Positions 6,657 through 15,779 of a stretch of DNA of 39,993 bases are shown one piece after another. The stretch lies in the NCBI GenBank assembly GCA_020063565.1, contig JAICDB010000017.1:1-39993 (forward strand), read 5' to 3'. Under the pieces are notes generated by a model. It saw nothing but the letters and a program-made list of their open reading frames with translations, was not told where the DNA came from and did not search any database. How positions within the stretch are numbered: position 1 is the stretch's first letter; each line of letters begins with the position of its first letter. Made by a program: the position numbers and the translations under genes. The stretch is from Clostridiales bacterium (GTDB lineage: Bacteria; Bacillota; DSM-16504; Desulfitibacterales; JAICDB01).

Positions 6657-9600
6657 ATGGTCAAAAGAATTTATGTAGAAAAGAAAAAAGGATTTGATGT
6701 GGAAGCTCAAAGCCTATATGTTGACCTAAAAGAAAACCTGGGTATTAAAGGTTTAAGAGACGTACGGATTGTAAATCGTTATGATATTTCAGGAATTAGT
6801 GATGAAGAGTACAGGCAAGCCCGGGAGACGATTTTTTCCGAGCCTCCTGTAGACCTCGTTTACGATGAAGAACTTCCCATAGCTGAAGATGAACGGGTTT
6901 TTGCAACGGAATATCTGCCCGGTCAGTATGATCAACGAGCAGATTCCGCTGCGCAGTGCGTACAAATCTTGACTCAGAAAGAACGGCCGACAATTCTTAC
7001 AGCTCAGGTGATTATCCTCAAAGGGGTTATTTCCGATGATGAATTTGATAAAATTAAGGATTATTGTATCAACCCCATTGAATCCCGGGAAGCTGCGTTA
7101 GAAAAGCCGGATACACTGGAAGTTGTACCGGAAGTACCGGAAGATGTGGCTGTTTTAGAGGGATTTATTACAAAAACTCCGGAGGAATTGAAAAAATTTA
7201 GAGCAGAATCGGGACTTGCCATGGGGTTGGATGATTTGGCTTTTTGCCAGGCTTATTTCAGGGATACGGAAAAAAGGAATCCGACAATTACGGAAATTCG
7301 CATGATTGATACCTACTGGTCCGATCATTGCCGACATACAACTTTCTTAACAAAAATTGAAGATGTAAATATTCCTGATGATGACTATACGAAGCCCGTT
7401 AAAGTTGCTTATGAAGAATATCTGAAATCAAGAGCTTATGTCTATGCTGAAAAGGAAAAAGATATCTGTTTAATGGATATTGCCACTATGGCCATGAAAG
7501 AACTAAAAAAACGGGGACAACTTCAGGACCTTGATGAATCAGAAGAAATCAATGCCTGCAGCATTATAGTAGATGTGGAAGTGAATGGGAAAACGGAAGA
7601 ATGGCTTGTGATGTTTAAAAATGAAACCCATAACCATCCAACGGAGATTGAACCCTTTGGTGGTGCGGCGACCTGTCTGGGAGGGGCTATTCGGGACCCT
7701 TTATCCGGTCGTTCTTATGTTTATCAAGCGATGCGCGTGACAGGGAGCGGTGACCCGAGGGCTAAGATAGAAGATACATTGCCGGGGAAATTACCGCAAC
7801 GAAAAATAACGACAGTTGCTGCAGCCGGCTACAGTTCCTATGGAAACCAAGTTGGCTTAGCAACAGGACAAGTTGCAGAAGTTTATGATGAAAACTTTAT
7901 CGCCAAAAGAATGGAAATTGGTGCTGTGATTGCTGCTGCGCCCAAAGAGAATGTCGTACGGGAAAAGCCTGTTCCCGGGGATGTGGTGATTCTTGTGGGA
8001 GGTAGAACCGGCAGGGATGGTATTGGCGGCGCTACCGGATCTTCCAAGGCGCATACTGAGGAGTCGCTAATGAGTTGTGGTGCTGAAGTGCAAAAGGGGA
8101 ATCCTCCCACGGAACGGAAAATTCAGCGCTTATTTAGGAATCCTTCCGTGAGTAGAATGATAAAACGCTGTAATGATTTTGGTGCAGGTGGTGTTTCGGT
8201 AGCTATTGGGGAGTTGGCAGACGGGGTTTCAATTAATTTAGATGCGATACCCAAAAAATATGAGGGCTTAGATGGTACTGAATTAGCCATTTCAGAATCT
8301 CAGGAGCGTATGGCTGTGGTGGTTTCCAAAGAAAATGTCAAGTCTTTTATTGAATCTGCCGCTGCTGAAAATCTGGAAGCAACTGTCGTGGCTGATGTTA
8401 CGGATGATAGAAGAGTGAAAATGTTCTGGCGTAATAAAGCGATCGTTGATATCAGCAGGGACTTTTTAGATACCAACGGAGTTCAGCAAAAAGCTGCAGT
8501 GAAGGTTGCACCACCAGTTGAAGAAAATAATTATTTTAATACTATACCGGAAGCGGTAAAAAGTGTATTACCGGATCTTAAAACAGCCTGGATAGCTAAT
8601 TTAAGTGATTTGAACGTTTGCAGTCAGAAAGGTTTAATAGAACAATTTGACAGTACCATTGGGTCAGGTACCGTGTTAATGCCTTTGGGTGGTAAATATC
8701 AAGCAACCCCTGCCGAGGGTATGGTTGCAAAAATTCCTGTTTTAACTGGTGATACCACCACGGCAACCATAATGACTTTCGGCTATCATCCCAAATTAGC
8801 TAAATGGAGTCCTTTTCACGGGGCAATGTATGCTGTTATTGAAGCTGTGGCTAAAAGCGTTGCACTTGGAGGAGATTATCAAAGAATTCGTTTGTCTCTG
8901 CAAGAATACTTTGAAAAACTGGGACAAGACCCTACCAAGTGGGGCAAACCTTTCAGTGCGCTTTTAGGCGCCTTTTATGCGCAAAAAGAATTAGGTATTC
9001 CGGCTATTGGCGGTAAGGATAGTATGTCCGGGAGCTTTAAAGATTTACATGTTCCACCAACATTAGTTGCCTTTGCTGTCAATGTGATTGATGCCGGAAA
9101 GGTTGTTTCCCAGGAATTTAAGCAGCCGGGAAGTAAAGTTGTTTTGATTCCACTACCGCGCAAAGCAGATGAAACACCTGATTTTGAGGCTGTGAAGAAA
9201 AACTTTAAGAAGATTAATCAGTTGATTCAAAGCGGTAATGTCCTGGCTTCCTATACCGTTAAAGGCGGAGGTTTAGCCGAAGCAATTACTAAAATGAGCT
9301 TTGGTAATCGCATCGGTATGGTTTTTGAAAATATTATGGAACCTGAAAGATTATTCGCTCCGGGGCACGGTTCTATTGTATTGGAAGTGGATCCTGCAAG
9401 CGATTTGGAAACGCTTTTAAGCGAAGTTGATTATCAGGTATTAGGCTATACTCAAGCAGAAGAAACCATTACCGTTAATGGTATCGATATTGATTTGGAA
9501 GAAGCGCTTGTAGCATGGGAAGAACCTTTAGAGAAAATTTTTCCTACTAAAACCAAGCGAGAAGATATAAAGCCAAAAGAAATAAAATTCATAAAGAGAA

Positions 9601-10427
9601 ATGCACCGAAACCTGCCGTACGTGTTGCAAAACCCAGGGTGTTTATTCCTGTATTCCCGGGAACCAATTGTGAGTATGATTCTGCACGTGCCTTTGAAAA
9701 AGCTGGTGGGCTGGTGGAAACCCTGGTATTTAGGAATTTAACGGTTTCCGATATTGAACAGTCAATTGCAGAAATGGTAAAGAAAATTGAAACCTCACAA
9801 ATTATCATGCTCCCCGGCGGCTTTAGCGCCGGGGATGAACCGGACGGTTCCGGTAAATTTATTGCTACGATATTTAGGAATCCGCGTATAAAGGAAGCCG
9901 TAATGGAATTTTTAAAGCAAAGAGATGGCTTAATGCTCGGTATCTGTAACGGGTTCCAGGCATTAGTTAAATTAGGGTTATTACCATATGGAGAAATAAG
10001 GGAAATGACCGATGACAGTCCAACCTTGACTTTTAATGAGATTGGGCGTCACGTTTCTCATATTGCCCAAACCAAAATTGTTTCCACCATTTCTCCATGG
10101 TTTGCTAATGTGGAAGTTGGAGACATGCACATGATCCCAATTTCTCATGGTGAAGGACGATTTGTAGCAAGTGAAAGAGAAATTGCAAAAATGATTGAAA
10201 ACGGTCAGATTGCAACTCAGTATGTAGATTTCTCCGGGAATCCCACTTATAATACCTCTTTCAATCTTAACGGATCTATCGAAGCAATTGAGGGAATTAC
10301 CAGCCCGGATGGCAGAATCCTGGGTAAAATGGGTCATTCAGAAAGAATTGGTTCCCATGTCGCAATGAATGTACCTGGAAATAAAGACCAACGTATTTTT
10401 GAAGCGGGTGTTAATTATTTTAAATAA
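6657..10427 (+). CDS. purL: Phosphoribosylformylglycinamidine synthase, single-chain
   Basis: Fourth step of de novo purine synthesis: FGAR + glutamine + ATP to FGAM. A 1256-residue fused enzyme containing what many Firmicutes split into PurS, PurL and PurQ. A PurS-like N terminus and linker precede two AIRS-like halves; substrate motif HNHPTEIEPFGGAATCLGG is near residue 325, and GIPAIGGKDSMSGSF marks the second half. The C-terminal glutamine amidotransferase starts around residue 997 (PVFPGTNCEYDSARAFE). It has the nucleophile in GICNGFQ (about 1097) and the His/Glu of ISHGEGRF (about 1162). GAGGAGGTAA precedes the ATG. The gene is monocistronic with a terminator at 10489-10532; no purine riboswitch is visible upstream. 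Confidence 0.97.
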   Translation: MVKRIYVEKKKGFDVEAQSLYVDLKENLGIKGLRDVRIVNRYDISGISDEEYRQARETIFSEPPVDLVYDEELPIAEDERVFATEYLPGQYDQRADSAAQCVQILTQKERPTILTAQVIILKGVISDDEFDKIKDYCINPIESREAALEKPDTLEVVPEVPEDVAVLEGFITKTPEELKKFRAESGLAMGLDDLAFCQAYFRDTEKRNPTITEIRMIDTYWSDHCRHTTFLTKIEDVNIPDDDYTKPVKVAYEEYLKSRAYVYAEKEKDICLMDIATMAMKELKKRGQLQDLDESEEINACSIIVDVEVNGKTEEWLVMFKNETHNHPTEIEPFGGAATCLGGAIRDPLSGRSYVYQAMRVTGSGDPRAKIEDTLPGKLPQRKITTVAAAGYSSYGNQVGLATGQVAEVYDENFIAKRMEIGAVIAAAPKENVVREKPVPGDVVILVGGRTGRDGIGGATGSSKAHTEESLMSCGAEVQKGNPPTERKIQRLFRNPSVSRMIKRCNDFGAGGVSVAIGELADGVSINLDAIPKKYEGLDGTELAISESQERMAVVVSKENVKSFIESAAAENLEATVVADVTDDRRVKMFWRNKAIVDISRDFLDTNGVQQKAAVKVAPPVEENNYFNTIPEAVKSVLPDLKTAWIANLSDLNVCSQKGLIEQFDSTIGSGTVLMPLGGKYQATPAEGMVAKIPVLTGDTTTATIMTFGYHPKLAKWSPFHGAMYAVIEAVAKSVALGGDYQRIRLSLQEYFEKLGQDPTKWGKPFSALLGAFYAQKELGIPAIGGKDSMSGSFKDLHVPPTLVAFAVNVIDAGKVVSQEFKQPGSKVVLIPLPRKADETPDFEAVKKNFKKINQLIQSGNVLASYTVKGGGLAEAITKMSFGNRIGMVFENIMEPERLFAPGHGSIVLEVDPASDLETLLSEVDYQVLGYTQAEETITVNGIDIDLEEALVAWEEPLEKIFPTKTKREDIKPKEIKFIKRNAPKPAVRVAKPRVFIPVFPGTNCEYDSARAFEKAGGLVETLVFRNLTVSDIEQSIAEMVKKIETSQIIMLPGGFSAGDEPDGSGKFIATIFRNPRIKEAVMEFLKQRDGLMLGICNGFQALVKLGLLPYGEIREMTDDSPTLTFNEIGRHVSHIAQTKIVSTISPWFANVEVGDMHMIPISHGEGRFVASEREIAKMIENGQIATQYVDFSGNPTYNTSFNLNGSIEAIEGITSPDGRILGKMGHSERIGSHVAMNVPGNKDQRIFEAGVNYFK

Positions 10428-10431
10428 ACAG

Positions 10432-10532
10432 GGTAGTTTATGATACTACCTTCAAGCCCTCGGGAACAATCGAGCGGGAGTAGTATAAAAGAGGTGGTTC
10501 TGATTGTTTTAAGCAATTAGAACCACCTCTTT
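10432..10532 (+). terminator. purL 3' hairpins including terminator
   Basis: A small stem GGTAGT/ACTACC (10432-10450) precedes a long 18-bp stem, 10489-10506 with 10514-10532, with one mismatch. The T run after it is short, so efficiency is uncertain. The sequence between the stems (10451-10488) may fold too. Confidence 0.65.
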
Positions 10533-10812
10533 ACAAATTTAGATACTTATGGTAAGTAGTAGTATTTTATATTATCATTTAGAAATTTTTATAAAAAATA
10601 ATTAAAAAAGTGGAAAAAATAGCATATTAAGAAGATGAAGAGCCCGCAATGACCTACGCTACAGCTACCACGAATTTCTGCATAGCCCACTGCAACCTTT
10701 CGGCTACAATAGACCATTACGAAACCCATGATAACCTTTGCTTGACTATCAAGGATACCTTAGCAACAGGAAATTTATAAGGGGGCTTTGAGTGGATCAG
10801 AACTATTAACCG
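10533..10812. other. Gene-poor stretch after purL
   Basis: No convincing gene. A 43-codon frame at 10649-10780 lacks a ribosome site. AGAGCCC (10639-10645) and a G-rich GGGGGCTT (10781-10788) could close a domain of about 150 bases; nothing in it resembles a known riboswitch core. Confidence 0.3.
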
Positions 10813-10889
10813 TCATACGAACGTTTTATATTCTAAAAAATCGAACATTCTATTTTTACATTGAAATTAAATTCGGGAAATGTTATTAT
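10813..10889 (+). promoter_or_regulatory. Promoter and PurBox-like sites of the purine permease
   Basis: TTGAAA (10861-10866), a 17-base spacer and TATTAT (10884-10889) form a good sigma-A promoter. Upstream, AAAATCGAACATT (10837-10849) matches the PurR box consensus AWWWCCGAACWWT at all but one position, and a weaker ACGAAC site lies at 10817-10822. The two CGAAC cores are direct rather than the usual inverted pair. PurR control is an inference. Confidence 0.5.
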
Positions 10890-11074
10890 GATGTGCGTGG
10901 AAAATAAAAAGTTGTTCGGATTTTAATGAGGGTACTATATATAAGCTTTATACATAAATATAAGTATCAAAGGAGGGATACCATAATAAAAACCCGGAAT
11001 AATTTTTGATTAATGTATTGTAGTGGAGGTTGCTTGCTTATCATTATATTAAACTGCGTAAAGGAGTGAATTAA

Positions 11075-12424
11075 GTGTTTGAACAACTTTTTAAATTAAG
11101 GGAAAATCATACCAATGTAAAAACAGAAATTTTAGCAGGTCTTACAACCTTTATGACAATGGCGTATATTATTATAGTTAACCCTCTTATTCTTAGTGAC
11201 GCAGGAATGCCTGCGGGTGCAGTAATGGTTGCAACATGCTTAGCGGCGGCACTGGGTACTTTCTTAATGGGTTTTATGGCTAATTACCCGTTTGCCTTAG
11301 CGCCTGGCATGGGTCTCAACGCATTTTTCACATATGTAGTTGTTTTAGATATGGGCCTGTCCTGGCAAGCTGCTCTGGCTGCTGTTTTTATTTCAGGACT
11401 GATCTTTTTGGCTTTAACAGTTACAAAGGTTCGAGAAGCAATTGTTAATTCTATTCCGTTAAGCTTAAAGTATGCGGTTAGTGTCGGTATTGGTTTGTTT
11501 ATCGCATTAATTGGTTTCAAAAATGCAGGTATTATTGTTCATAATCCTGCTACAGGCACCTTAGGGCTTGTTAACCCCAGTTACTTTGTAGACGAAAGTT
11601 TGCAACAATTACTACCATTTGGTACAACCCCTCAAAGCATATTGCTGGCAGTTTTCGGCTTAATAATTACAGGTGTGATGGTTGCTAAAAGGGTAAAGGG
11701 CGCTCTTTTATGGGGTATCTTAATCACTACAATAGCGGGTATCCCCTTTGGTGTTACAAAAATAGGCGAAGGTTTTTCACCTGTCAGTATGCCTCCAAGC
11801 TTGGGAGAAACATTTTTAGCAATGGATTTCAGGGCGGTATTTGATTATGGTTTAATACCCATCATCTTTGCCTTTACTTTTGTTGACCTGTTTGACACTA
11901 TTGGAACATTGGTCGGGGTAGCCAGCAAGGCTAACCTCCTTGATGAGAAAGGTCGCCTGCCTAAAGCCAATAAAGCTTTATTGGCCGATTCACTGGCAAC
12001 TATTGCGGGTGCAGCAATGGGTACAAGTACTACAACAACTTATGTCGAAAGTGCTTCAGGTGTAGCTGAAGGCGGCCGAACAGGTTTGACAGCTGTTACT
12101 ACAGGCGTATTGTTTTTGATTGCCTTATTCTTCTCACCGCTTGTAGGAATTATACCTTCCGCCGCGACAGCGCCTGTCTTAATAATTGTAGGTATATTTA
12201 TGATGGAACCGGTTGTTAAAATCGATTTTAGCGACTATCTGGAAGCGATACCCGCATTCTTTGCCATTACTATGATGCCTCTTGCTTTCAGTATTGCCGA
12301 AGGTATAGTATTTGGAGTACTTGCTTATACAGCTTTGAGATTCTTTACGGGCCGCTTTAAGGATATTAGTCTTACAATGTGGGTTCTGACAATTCTATTT
12401 ATTATCCGCTTCTTTATAGGATAA
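11075..12424 (+). CDS. NCS2/AzgA-type purine permease (hypoxanthine/guanine/xanthine)
   Basis: Integral membrane protein with about 12-14 predicted spans and typical length (449). Starts at GTG with AAAGGAGTG upstream. Family marks are TFMTMAYIIIVNPLILSDAG near the N terminus, ALAPGMGLNAFFTY around residue 75, and FTFVDLFDTIGTLVGVA followed by GTSTTTTYVESASGVAEGGR in the transport core. This subgroup (AzgA, PbuG, PbuO) imports purine bases by proton symport. The exact base cannot be decided from sequence. Proximity to purL and PurBox-like sites suggests salvage coordinated with synthesis. The transcript leader from 10889 is long (about 180 bases). Confidence 0.9.
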   Translation: MFEQLFKLRENHTNVKTEILAGLTTFMTMAYIIIVNPLILSDAGMPAGAVMVATCLAAALGTFLMGFMANYPFALAPGMGLNAFFTYVVVLDMGLSWQAALAAVFISGLIFLALTVTKVREAIVNSIPLSLKYAVSVGIGLFIALIGFKNAGIIVHNPATGTLGLVNPSYFVDESLQQLLPFGTTPQSILLAVFGLIITGVMVAKRVKGALLWGILITTIAGIPFGVTKIGEGFSPVSMPPSLGETFLAMDFRAVFDYGLIPIIFAFTFVDLFDTIGTLVGVASKANLLDEKGRLPKANKALLADSLATIAGAAMGTSTTTTYVESASGVAEGGRTGLTAVTTGVLFLIALFFSPLVGIIPSAATAPVLIIVGIFMMEPVVKIDFSDYLEAIPAFFAITMMPLAFSIAEGIVFGVLAYTALRFFTGRFKDISLTMWVLTILFIIRFFIG

Positions 12425-12438
12425 AAGCAATATAGGAA

Positions 12439-12475
12439 AAAAAGCACCTGTGAAGCTTTCCTCAGGTGCTTTTTT
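12439..12475 (+). terminator. Intrinsic terminator of the permease gene
   Basis: AAAAAGCACCTG (12439-12450) pairs with CAGGTGCTTTTT (12463-12474), and T residues follow. It begins 14 bases after the stop codon. Confidence 0.93.
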
Positions 12476-12486
12476 ACCGTTCAGGA

Positions 12487-12499
12487 GAGGATGTTCGAA
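12487..12499 (+). repeat. GAGGATGTTCGAA intergenic repeat, copy 1
   Basis: A 13-base word also found at 21998-22010 and, with one change and inverted, at 25544-25556. All three are intergenic. Here it extends to the palindrome GTTCGAAC. Confidence 0.4.
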
Positions 12500-12527
12500 C
12501 ACTCATTTAAAGAAAATTTAGTACTGT

Positions 12528-12562
12528 AAAATCTCCCCACGAGCGATGCAGGGGGATTTTTC
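12528..12562 (+). terminator. Second terminator-like hairpin
   Basis: AAAATC-T-CCCC (12528-12538) pairs with GGGGGATTTTT (12551-12561) and ends in T residues. It insulates the following operon from upstream reading. Confidence 0.6.
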
Positions 12563-12616
12563 TATGTATGAAGAAATTTTCCATTATAAAAAAATTGATA
12601 TATTGACAAGATTTTC

Positions 12617-12645
12617 TTGACAGTACTCCGGACCACAGATATAAT
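12617..12645 (+). promoter_or_regulatory. Near-consensus sigma-A promoter of the citrate-route operon
   Basis: TTGACA at 12617-12622 and TATAAT at 12640-12645 are separated by exactly 17 bases. The start codon is 36 bases past the -10, so the leader is short and leaves no room for a riboswitch. Confidence 0.88.
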
Positions 12646-12680
12646 TGTATACAGAAATACACGCATAAGGAAGTGTTGAT

Positions 12681-13835
12681 ATGTTAAAAGATGCTAGAAA
12701 AATAATTTGGGTAGACACTACTTTAAGAGATGGTGAGCAAACTGCAGGTGTAGTCTTTGCTCATGAAGAAAAGTTAAGAATTGCCAAGCTTCTTGATATG
12801 GTAGGAGTTGACCAGCTGGAGGCAGGTATACCTGTCATGGGAGAAGAAGAAGTAAGAACCATGAAAGCAATTGTCAAATTAGGCTTAAAAGCCAGTATCA
12901 TGGCCTGGAACAGGGCGGTTATTAAAGACATTGCAAAATCTATCAGTTGCGGCGTAGATGCAGTAGCAATATCCATTGCAACATCGGACCTACATATACA
13001 GCATAAATTGCGTTCAACAAGGGAAAAAGTTTTGGAGCAAATGGTAAAGTCTGTGGAATTTGCTAAAAAAGAAGGCATGTATGTTTCTGTGAATGCAGAG
13101 GATGCTTCCCGTACAGATTTTGATTTCTTAGTTAAGTTTGGAACTCTGGCCAAGCAAGCCGGAGCGGATAGGTTGAGATTTTGTGATACCATTGGTAAGC
13201 TCGATCCCTTTACAACTTACGAGAGAGTTAAAAAGCTTAAGGAAAAATTGGATATGGATATAGAAATGCATACCCATAATGACTTTGGAATGGCAACTGC
13301 CAATGCGCTGGCAGGCATCAGGGCAGGAGCAACCCATGTTGGCGTAACTGTTAATGGCCTGGGAGAAAGGGCAGGTAATGCGGCCTTAGAAGAAGTTGCC
13401 ATGGCTCTTAAGCATATTGAAGGGCAGGATCCCGGCCTTAAAACGGAAATGTTTAGAGAGCTCTGCGAATATGTAGCCAGGGCAAGCGGACGGACTCTTC
13501 CTGCCTGGAAGGCTGTTGTCGGTACTAATATGTTTGCGCATGAATCCGGTATACACGCTGACGGTGCATTAAAACATCCTGAAACCTACGAAGTATTTAA
13601 CCCTGCTGAAGTAGGTCTGGAAAGAAGAATTGTTGTTGGTAAGCATTCGGGAACTGCAACTATTGTCAATAAATTAGCCGAATACGGTTATCAAATAAAC
13701 AAGGAAGATGCACAGGAACTTCTTAAGAAAGTACGTGCTACTGCCGTATCACTAAAACGCAGTCTGACAGATAAGGAATTATTATTCTTATATCATGATT
13801 GGAATGCAGAAAGAATAGAATTGGGGGCAAGCTAA
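12681..13835 (+). CDS. Homocitrate synthase / Re-citrate synthase-like enzyme
   Basis: Member of the LeuA/NifV Claisen-condensing family (DRE-TIM). The N-terminal motif is WVDTTLRDGEQTAGV (substrate and metal Asp). Metal-ligand HTHNDFGMATANALAG lies around residue 196, followed by GVTVNGLGERAGNAALEE and the ESGIHADG box near 290. The 384-residue length fits NifV, without the long LeuA regulatory domain. Enzymes of this group make homocitrate, or in some anaerobes citrate (Re-citrate synthase). The next two genes are aconitase and isocitrate dehydrogenase, and no nif genes are visible, so citrate formation from oxaloacetate and acetyl-CoA is the most economical reading. Homocitrate or 2-oxoadipate chemistry remains possible. 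Leads the operon from the promoter at 12617. Confidence 0.85.
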   Translation: MLKDARKIIWVDTTLRDGEQTAGVVFAHEEKLRIAKLLDMVGVDQLEAGIPVMGEEEVRTMKAIVKLGLKASIMAWNRAVIKDIAKSISCGVDAVAISIATSDLHIQHKLRSTREKVLEQMVKSVEFAKKEGMYVSVNAEDASRTDFDFLVKFGTLAKQAGADRLRFCDTIGKLDPFTTYERVKKLKEKLDMDIEMHTHNDFGMATANALAGIRAGATHVGVTVNGLGERAGNAALEEVAMALKHIEGQDPGLKTEMFRELCEYVARASGRTLPAWKAVVGTNMFAHESGIHADGALKHPETYEVFNPAEVGLERRIVVGKHSGTATIVNKLAEYGYQINKEDAQELLKKVRATAVSLKRSLTDKELLFLYHDWNAERIELGAS

Positions 13836-13838
13836 AAA

Positions 13839-15779
13839 ATGCATTATAACCTGACACAAAAAATCTTAGCACAACATCTGGTAGAAGGACAGTTGAAGAC
13901 AGGAGAAGAAATTGGAATAAAAATCGATCAAACTTTAACCCAGGATTCAACAGGTACCATGGCGTACCTGCAGCTGGAAGCAATGGGAATAGATAGGGTT
14001 AAAACTAGAAGATCTGTGGCATATATAGATCATAATACGCTCCAGACAGGTTATGAAAATGCTGATGATCATAAGTATATTGGTACTGTTGCTAAAAAAT
14101 ACGGCATATACTTTTCCAAACCGGGTAACGGAATCTGCCACCAGGTAAACCTGGAAAGATTTGCAGTTCCCGGTGATACGCTCCTCGGTTCTGACAGCCA
14201 TACTCCTACTGCAGGTGCTATCGGGTCCCTGGCCATCGGAGCAGGAGGTTTGGATGTGGCTGCTGCCATGGCCGGCTACCCGTATTATATAACTGTTCCG
14301 AAAGTCGTAAATGTGGAGTTAAAGGGCAGGTTACAGCCATGGGTAACTGCCAAGGATATAATCCTGGAATTGTTACGCCGCCTGGGAGTTAAGGGCGGCG
14401 TTGGCAAGATATTTGAGTATACAGGAGAAGGAGTCAAAACACTTTCAGTACCGGAAAGGGCAACAATCACAAATATGGGTGCAGAGTTGGGAGCAACTAC
14501 CTCCATTTTTCCCAGTGATAGAATTACTTATCAATTTATGAAAGCGCAGGGGAGGGAGAATGAATGGCGTGAACTAAAAGCAGATGAAGATGCTCGTTAT
14601 GATGAAAAAATTACAATTAATTTAAGTGAATTGGTTCCAATGGTTGCCTTACCCCATAGCCCCGATAATGTACAGCCGGTAGAAAATGTCAAGGGGATGA
14701 AGGTGGACCAGGTTGCTATTGGCAGCTGTACCAACTCATCATACAAAGACTTAATGCGAGTAGGTGAAATTTTAAAGGATAAGACGGTTCATCCTGATGT
14801 CAGCCTGGTAATAGCGCCGGGTTCCAAGCAGGTTTTAACTATGCTCGCTGAAAACGGTACTTTAGCAAATTTAATTGCGGCAGGTGCAAGGATTCTTGAA
14901 AGCGCTTGCGGACCGTGTATAGGAATGGGGCAGGCGCCTGCAAACGGTGCAGTTTCTGTGAGAACATTTAACCGCAACTTTAAAGGCAGGTGTGGAACCA
15001 CCAGCGCTGAAGTAATTCTGGCAAGTCCGGAAATTGCAGCAGCTACTGCGCTAAAGGGTAAACTGGCAGACCCAAGGGAACTTGGAAAAATGCCTGATAT
15101 ATTCGAACCGAAATATTATAAGATAAATGATAATTTGATTATTCCTCCTGCAGAAGATGGAGAAAAAGTAGAAATTGTTCGGGGACCCAATATTAAGCCT
15201 GTTCCCCTGGCGAAAAAAATGGAAGATGTCCTTGAGGGAAAGGTCTTATTAAAAGCAGGAGATAACATCACTACGGATCACATAATGCCATCGACTGCTA
15301 AGCTCCTACCGCTCAGGTCCAATATACCTGCTCTTGCAGAATACTGTTTAACCCCGGTAGATGAAAATTTCCCTCACAAAGCTAAAGAAGCTAAAGGTGG
15401 AATCATTGTTGGGGGAGAAAACTACGGGCAGGGATCAAGCAGGGAACATGCTGCCCTGGCCCCCTTGTATTTGGGGATTAAAGCTGTAATAGCCAAGTCT
15501 TTTGCTAGAATTCACAGGGCTAATTTGATCAATTTTGGAATATTACCATTAACATTTGAAAATGAAGAGGATTATAATGATATAAATGAAGATGATATTT
15601 TATTTATAGAGGGTTTAAAGGAAGGCTTAAAGGAAGGCAATTTTACCTTACAGAATAAAACCCAAAATAGGGTAATTCCTGTTAAATGTGATTTGAGCCA
15701 AAGGCAGTTAAAGGTAATTTTTGAAGGCGGTCTCTTAAATTATATTAAAAAGACTTCAGGGGGTGTAGCTAATGCATAA
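13839..15779 (+). CDS. Aconitate hydratase, short form
   Basis: 4Fe-4S isomerase converting citrate to isocitrate. At 646 residues it is the shorter Aquifex-type aconitase. Iron-sulphur ligands lie in GSCTNSSY and ESACGPCIGMG. The substrate site includes LLGSDSHTPTAGAIG, and the C-terminal swivel domain has GGENYGQGSSREHAALAP. It starts three bases after the previous stop, implying coupled translation. The last eight bases overlap the next gene. The LeuC/LeuD/homoaconitase superfamily is close, so homoaconitate as substrate cannot be excluded, but the fused swivel domain favours aconitase. Confidence 0.9.
   Translation: MHYNLTQKILAQHLVEGQLKTGEEIGIKIDQTLTQDSTGTMAYLQLEAMGIDRVKTRRSVAYIDHNTLQTGYENADDHKYIGTVAKKYGIYFSKPGNGICHQVNLERFAVPGDTLLGSDSHTPTAGAIGSLAIGAGGLDVAAAMAGYPYYITVPKVVNVELKGRLQPWVTAKDIILELLRRLGVKGGVGKIFEYTGEGVKTLSVPERATITNMGAELGATTSIFPSDRITYQFMKAQGRENEWRELKADEDARYDEKITINLSELVPMVALPHSPDNVQPVENVKGMKVDQVAIGSCTNSSYKDLMRVGEILKDKTVHPDVSLVIAPGSKQVLTMLAENGTLANLIAAGARILESACGPCIGMGQAPANGAVSVRTFNRNFKGRCGTTSAEVILASPEIAAATALKGKLADPRELGKMPDIFEPKYYKINDNLIIPPAEDGEKVEIVRGPNIKPVPLAKKMEDVLEGKVLLKAGDNITTDHIMPSTAKLLPLRSNIPALAEYCLTPVDENFPHKAKEAKGGIIVGGENYGQGSSREHAALAPLYLGIKAVIAKSFARIHRANLINFGILPLTFENEEDYNDINEDDILFIEGLKEGLKEGNFTLQNKTQNRVIPVKCDLSQRQLKVIFEGGLLNYIKKTSGGVANA

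Noticed and set aside
10649..10780. 43-codon Cys/Thr-rich frame
   Set aside because: No ribosome site, no promoter and no neighbours that make sense of it.
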